A stretch of DNA of 10,206 nt from Prevotellaceae bacterium UBA1786. Its GTDB lineage: Bacteria > Bacteroidota > Bacteroidia > Bacteroidales > Bacteroidaceae. Under the pieces are notes generated by a model. It was not told the origin of the DNA. It ran no database searches and saw nothing but the letters and a program-made list of their open reading frames with translations. Made by a program: the position numbers and the translations under genes. The stretch is from the NCBI GenBank assembly GCA_002314525.1, contig DCGE01000150.1, positions 1,736 through 11,941 on the forward strand, in the 5' to 3' direction. Positions within the stretch are counted from its first letter, which is position 1, and each line of letters opens with the position of its first letter. This document shows, one piece after another, positions 6,144-10,206 of the stretch.

Positions 6144-7166
6144 ATGAAAGGATTTGATGGATCAAATTTGACATTCGGCTATAAGAAGACCGAATTCAAC
6201 GTAAGATGTGAATACAAAGACGGTAAATGGGGTGAAATCGAGGTAAGTGACAGTGAACAGATTACCCTTCACATGGCAGCAACATGTCTGCACTATGGTC
6301 AGGAAGCCTTCGAAGGACTTAAAGCCTACAGAGGTAAGGACGACAAAGTCAGGATATTCCGTATGCAGAAGAACGCAGAACGCCTGCAGTCAACCTGTCG
6401 TGGTATCATGATGCCAGAAGTACCTACGGAACTCTTCTGTGAGATGGTGAAGAAAGTCGTTACCCTAAACGAGAAATGGGTACCTGATTATGGCAGCGGT
6501 GCCACACTCTATGTTCGTCCGCTTCTCATCGGCACCAGCGCTCAAGTGGGTGTACATCCTGCAAGTGAGTATCTTTTCATGATGTTCGTGACTCCGGTTG
6601 GACCTTATTTCAAGGGTGGATTTGCTACAAATCCTTATATGATTACCCGTAAGTACGACCGTGCCGCACCTCTCGGAACTGGAATCTACAAAGTCGGTGG
6701 CAACTATGCCGCAAGTATGAAGGCCAACATGTTAGCACATGATATGGGTTACAGTTGTGAGTTCTATCTCGACGCAAAAGAAAAGAAATACATTGACGAG
6801 TGTGGTGCTGCCAACTTCTTCGGAATCAAGGACGACACATACATCACACCGCTCTCCACATCCATCCTTCCATCCATCACTAACGACTCTCTGCAGCAGT
6901 TGGCTAAGGATTTGGGTATGAAAGTTGAGCGCCGTCAAATTCCGTTGGAAGAACTTGAAACCTTCGAAGAGGCAGGTGCCTGTGGCACAGCTGCCGTCAT
7001 ATCTCCTATTGAGAAAATTGACGATATAGAAATGAATAAATCATACGTCATTTCCAAGGACGGCAAACCAGGTCCGGTCTGCACCAAGCTCTACAACATG
7101 CTTACCGGCATTCAGTTCGGTGATGTGGAAGACAACCACGGATGGATAACAGTCCTTGATATTTAA
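6144..7166 (+). CDS. ilvE: Branched-chain-amino-acid aminotransferase
   Basis: The enzyme carries out the last step of isoleucine, valine and leucine synthesis: transamination of the 2-oxo acids with glutamate, using PLP. The 340-residue protein has the class IV aminotransferase fold and resembles the longer BCAT subgroup. The probable PLP lysine is K183 in GTGIYKVGGNYAAS; YIDECGAANFFG (216-227) and ACGTAAVISPIE (279-290) are the other signature segments, with the family's conserved glutamate at E219. HYGQEAFEGLKAY near the N-terminus is also characteristic. The ATG at 6144 begins 1 nt after the cimA stop; an in-frame TTG at 6132 lies inside cimA and is a less likely start. The tight junction suggests translational coupling to cimA. 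Confidence 0.95.
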   Translation: MKGFDGSNLTFGYKKTEFNVRCEYKDGKWGEIEVSDSEQITLHMAATCLHYGQEAFEGLKAYRGKDDKVRIFRMQKNAERLQSTCRGIMMPEVPTELFCEMVKKVVTLNEKWVPDYGSGATLYVRPLLIGTSAQVGVHPASEYLFMMFVTPVGPYFKGGFATNPYMITRKYDRAAPLGTGIYKVGGNYAASMKANMLAHDMGYSCEFYLDAKEKKYIDECGAANFFGIKDDTYITPLSTSILPSITNDSLQQLAKDLGMKVERRQIPLEELETFEEAGACGTAAVISPIEKIDDIEMNKSYVISKDGKPGPVCTKLYNMLTGIQFGDVEDNHGWITVLDI

Positions 7167-7184
7167 TCCAAGCAAAAAACGACA

Positions 7185-8993
7185 ATGACACAATACAAGA
7201 ATCCGCTACGCAGTTCTGTATGCACCGAAGGCCGAAGAATGGCAGGTGCAAGAGCTCTTTGGGTTGCTAACGGCATGAAACGTGAGCAGTTCGGCAAGCC
7301 AATCATTGCCATCGCAAACTCCTTCACGCAGTTTGTTCCAGGACACACTCATCTGCACGAAGCAGGCCAGATCGTCAAAGCTGAAATTGAAAAGATGGGA
7401 TGCTATGCTGCCGAATTCAACACTATCGCAATTGATGACGGTATAGCGATGGGGCACGATGGCATGCTGTATTCACTTCCAAGTCGGGATATTATCGCAG
7501 ACAGTGTTGAATATATGGTTAATGCCCACAAAGCAGATGCCATGATATGCATCAGCAACTGTGACAAGATTACCCCTGGAATGCTGATGGCTGCCATGAG
7601 ACTGAACATTCCAACGATTTTCGTTAGCGGAGGTCCGATGGAGGCCGGCAAGTACAAAGGTGAGAATCTTGATCTTATTGCAGCCATGGTCAAAGGAGCA
7701 GACAAGACAGTGAGCGATGAGGAACTTGCAGAGGTTGAGAATAGAGCTTGCCCAGGATGCGGATGCTGCTCTGGTATGTTCACGGCGAACTCCATGAACA
7801 ATCTGACAGAAGCAATCGGTCTTAGCCTTCCTGGCAACGGCACCATCCTTGCCACTCACACCAACAGAGTTGAGTTGATGAAAGAGGCAGCAAGACAGAT
7901 TGTCAGAAATGCTTTTGCATATTATAAAGACGGAGATGATAGTGTCCTACCAAGAAGCATCGCCACCCGTCAGGCATTCCTAAATGCAATGACTCTTGAT
8001 ATTGCAATGGGAGCTTCAACTAACACAGTGCTTCACCTTCTTGCCGTTGCACAGGAGGCAGAAGTAGATTTCACCATGAGCGACATTGATGTATTGTCGA
8101 GAAAGACTCCGTTCCTCTGCAAGCTCGCGCCGAACTCACAGAAATACAGTGTTCAGGAATGCGGTCGCGCCGGAGGTATGCTTAATCTTCTTGGAGAATT
8201 GGCGAAAGGAGGATTGATTGACACATCTGCCAAACGCGTCAATGGTCATGCATTAGAAGAAGACATTGAAAAATACTGCATCCTCAAAGCAGACATCGAT
8301 CCAGAAGCAAAACGTATTTATTCTTCTGCACCAGCAGGAGTGTTCTGTAACGAACTCGGAGCGCAGAATACCAAATATGAAAGTCTGGACACAGATCGCG
8401 AGAATGGATGTATCCGTACCATCGAACACGCATACACAAAGGATGGAGGAATGGCAATTCTTTTCGGAAACATTGCTCAGGGTGGATGCGTTGTTAAGAC
8501 GGCAGGTGTCGATGAAAGTATATGGAAGTTTGCTGGTCCGGCTGTTGTCTTCGACTCTCAGGAAGATGCATGCGAAGGCATTCTCGGAGGGAAGGTCAAG
8601 GCTGGTGATGTTGTTGTCATCACTCACGAAGGCCCTAAAGGTGGACCAGGCATGCAGGAGATGCTCTACCCTACTTCATACATCAAGTCAATGCACCTCG
8701 GAAAAGAATGTGCACTTATCACAGACGGCAGGTTCTCAGGAGGAACGAGCGGTCTCAGCATAGGACACGTCAGTCCAGAAGCAGCAAACGGAGGAAATAT
8801 CGGAAAGATCATCGATGGTGATATCATCGAGATAGATATTCCGAACCGCTCAATCAACGTAAGACTTTCCGAACAGGAACTGGCAAATCGCCCTCAGCGT
8901 CCTCTCACAAGGAACAGAGTTATCAGCAAAGCGTTGAGAGCATATGCACAGAGTGTGTCAAGTGCAGACAAGGGAGGGGTAAGAATAATTTAA
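7185..8993 (+). CDS. ilvD: Dihydroxyacid dehydratase, Fe-S enzyme
   Basis: The enzyme dehydrates 2,3-dihydroxy-isovalerate and 2,3-dihydroxy-3-methylvalerate to the 2-oxo acids that IlvE aminates. The 602 residues are close to the usual length (about 560-620). Visible signatures are NCDKITPGM (C126, D127, K128; the lysine is carbamylated in characterised members), [18 protein letters not shown] (cysteines 189/192/194/195) and [10 protein letters not shown] with the likely catalytic serine S518. The segment [10 protein letters not shown] (45-54) resembles E. coli IlvD rather than the plant and mycobacterial enzymes, which carry a cluster cysteine there, so an oxygen-labile E. coli-type cluster is likely. 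It lies 18 nt after ilvE and 21 nt before ilvB, within the operon. Confidence 0.97.
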   Translation: MTQYKNPLRSSVCTEGRRMAGARALWVANGMKREQFGKPIIAIANSFTQFVPGHTHLHEAGQIVKAEIEKMGCYAAEFNTIAIDDGIAMGHDGMLYSLPSRDIIADSVEYMVNAHKADAMICISNCDKITPGMLMAAMRLNIPTIFVSGGPMEAGKYKGENLDLIAAMVKGADKTVSDEELAEVENRACPGCGCCSGMFTANSMNNLTEAIGLSLPGNGTILATHTNRVELMKEAARQIVRNAFAYYKDGDDSVLPRSIATRQAFLNAMTLDIAMGASTNTVLHLLAVAQEAEVDFTMSDIDVLSRKTPFLCKLAPNSQKYSVQECGRAGGMLNLLGELAKGGLIDTSAKRVNGHALEEDIEKYCILKADIDPEAKRIYSSAPAGVFCNELGAQNTKYESLDTDRENGCIRTIEHAYTKDGGMAILFGNIAQGGCVVKTAGVDESIWKFAGPAVVFDSQEDACEGILGGKVKAGDVVVITHEGPKGGPGMQEMLYPTSYIKSMHLGKECALITDGRFSGGTSGLSIGHVSPEAANGGNIGKIIDGDIIEIDIPNRSINVRLSEQELANRPQRPLTRNRVISKALRAYAQSVSSADKGGVRII

Positions 8994-9014
8994 GAAAACT
9001 GAACAAACAACCGT

Positions 9015-10206
9015 ATGGAAAAGATAACAGGTTCCGAAGCATTGATGCGAAGTCTGATAAACGAAGGAGTCAGAACTCTCTTCGGCTATCCCGGTGGAGC
9101 CATTATGCCTGTATATGATGCCTTGTACAATCACAAAGATGATCTGAACCACATCCTTGTTCGTCATGAACAGGGAGCAGTGCATGCCGCACAGGGATTT
9201 GCAAGGGTCTCCGGAGAAGTCGGGTGCGTGATTGTCACCAGTGGACCTGGTGCCACAAATACAGTAACCGGCATTGCAGATGCAATGATTGACAGTACAC
9301 CATTAGTGGTGATTTGTGGTCAGGTCGGAACATACCATCTCGGCACTGATGCCTTTCAGGAGGTGGATGTAGTGAACGTGACTAGTCCAATCTCAAAATG
9401 GGGCTATCAGATCCGGAAGGCAGAGGATATTGCATGGGCTGTCAGCCGTGCCTTCTTCATAGCAAAGAGCGGAAGGCCTGGACCTGTAGTGCTTGACTTC
9501 ACCAAGAATGCGCAGACAGAACTATTTGAATTCCAGCCAGAGAAAGTCAATTTCATTAGAAGCTACCGTCCTAATCCTACACACAACACGGATTCGGTTC
9601 AAAAAGCTGCAGAACTCATCAACAATGCAAAGAAACCGTTGGTGCTTGTAGGTCAGGGAGTGGAACTCGGAGATGCACGCGCTGAACTTCAGAACTTCGT
9701 TGAAAAGATTGACGCGCCATGTGGCTGCACACTTCTCGGACTTTCCGGTATTCCATCGAAACACCGTCTGAATATGGGTATGTTGGGCATGCACGGAAAT
9801 CTTGCTCCGAATGTAATGACAAACCAATGCGACGTCTTGATTGCAGTCGGAATGCGTTTTGACGACCGTGTCACCGGCAACCTGAAAACATATGCAAAAC
9901 AGGCCAAGATCATCCATCTCGACATTGATCCGTCAGAATTCAACAAGAACGTACCTGTTGACGTCGAAGTCCTCGGAAACTGCAAAACGACTCTCAAGGA
10001 GATCACTGAATTGGTGAATACTGCCGAACACAAGGAATGGATAGACGGTTTCAAGCCATACTACCAGAAGGAATACGAAAAGGTAATCGATAAGGCCATC
10101 TACCCAAAAGAAGGTCCACTGTTGATGCCGGAAGTCATCAATGCTGTCAGTGAAGCGACGAAACACGAAGCTATAATGGTCACCGACGTAGGTCAGAACC
10201 AGATGT
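9015..10206 (+). CDS. ilvB: Acetolactate synthase large (catalytic) subunit, 3'-truncated by window end
   Basis: A ThDP- and FAD-dependent enzyme making 2-acetolactate from two pyruvates (valine/leucine) or 2-aceto-2-hydroxybutyrate from pyruvate and 2-oxobutyrate (isoleucine). The frame is open from the ATG at 9015 to the window end, giving 397 complete codons; roughly 160-170 C-terminal residues are missing. Signatures are FGYPGGAI (23-30), the catalytic ThDP glutamate E52 in RHEQGAVHAAQGFAR, SGPGATN, AFQEVD and GMRFDDRVTG (279-288) of the FAD region. The start of the C-terminal ThDP domain, TDVGQNQM, ends the window; many homologues read GQHQM here. The regulatory subunit (ilvN/H) and ilvC would be expected just downstream but are out of view. 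Confidence 0.96.
   Translation, partial: MEKITGSEALMRSLINEGVRTLFGYPGGAIMPVYDALYNHKDDLNHILVRHEQGAVHAAQGFARVSGEVGCVIVTSGPGATNTVTGIADAMIDSTPLVVICGQVGTYHLGTDAFQEVDVVNVTSPISKWGYQIRKAEDIAWAVSRAFFIAKSGRPGPVVLDFTKNAQTELFEFQPEKVNFIRSYRPNPTHNTDSVQKAAELINNAKKPLVLVGQGVELGDARAELQNFVEKIDAPCGCTLLGLSGIPSKHRLNMGMLGMHGNLAPNVMTNQCDVLIAVGMRFDDRVTGNLKTYAKQAKIIHLDIDPSEFNKNVPVDVEVLGNCKTTLKEITELVNTAEHKEWIDGFKPYYQKEYEKVIDKAIYPKEGPLLMPEVINAVSEATKHEAIMVTDVGQNQM

Noticed and set aside
8266..8763. 165-codon + strand ORF in another frame within ilvD
   Set aside because: It lies wholly inside the ilvD coding region in a different frame, and ilvD retains its conserved motifs there.
9522..9917. Antisense ORFs inside ilvB (also at 9619-9822, 9689-10054 and 9933-10166)
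   Set aside because: All lie opposite the well-supported ilvB frame, which runs open to the window end; their compositions are not protein-like.
10189..10206. GQNQM in place of the common GQHQM in acetolactate synthase
   Set aside because: It is a single substitution at the truncated window edge and may be normal for this phylum; not enough to call unusual.

Overview
The window reads as the chromosome of an anaerobic member of the Bacteroidales (Prevotella/Bacteroides-like). Two things point there. The one clear promoter has the Bacteroidetes form (-33 TTTG, 20-bp spacer, -7 TAnnTTTG), and the genes encode oxygen-sensitive anaerobic enzymes such as a single-chain pyruvate:ferredoxin oxidoreductase. 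The genus cannot be fixed from sequence reading alone. All seven main genes lie on the + strand. Both end genes are cut by the window edges.

Left block (2-4383): the C-terminal three quarters of pyruvate:ferredoxin oxidoreductase (nifJ/por), then cysK (O-acetylserine sulfhydrylase) 5 nt later, then cysE (serine acetyltransferase) about 30 nt later. The tight spacing suggests one transcript. PFOR makes acetyl-CoA, CysE uses acetyl-CoA to activate serine, and CysK turns O-acetylserine plus sulfide into cysteine.

Middle (4384-4621): a compact regulatory region, the most interesting part of the window. It holds a promoter, an unannotated 20-codon leader ORF (MTKLNILRRVIIRIQIIPII, 8 Ile codons), a hairpin inside the leader ORF, a segment at the leader stop codon able to pair with the 5' arm of a downstream intrinsic terminator, and that terminator with a 7-T tract ending 8 nt before the next start codon. 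This is a complete trp/ilv-style ribosome-mediated transcription attenuator, apparently tuned to isoleucine.

Right block (4622-10206): cimA ((R)-citramalate synthase of the Leptospira type, easily mislabelled leuA), ilvE (branched-chain aminotransferase), ilvD (dihydroxyacid dehydratase) and ilvB (acetolactate synthase large subunit, cut by the window end). Gaps are 1, 18 and 21 nt, so this is one operon. CimA condenses pyruvate and acetyl-CoA and opens a threonine-independent route to 2-oxobutyrate. IlvB, IlvD and IlvE then serve isoleucine and valine in common. An Ile-sensing leader placed before the Ile-committed enzyme makes biochemical sense. The remaining partners (ilvN/H, ilvC, and leuCD/leuB-type enzymes to convert citramalate) are not in the window.

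No tRNA, rRNA, CRISPR array, insertion sequence or other mobile element was seen.
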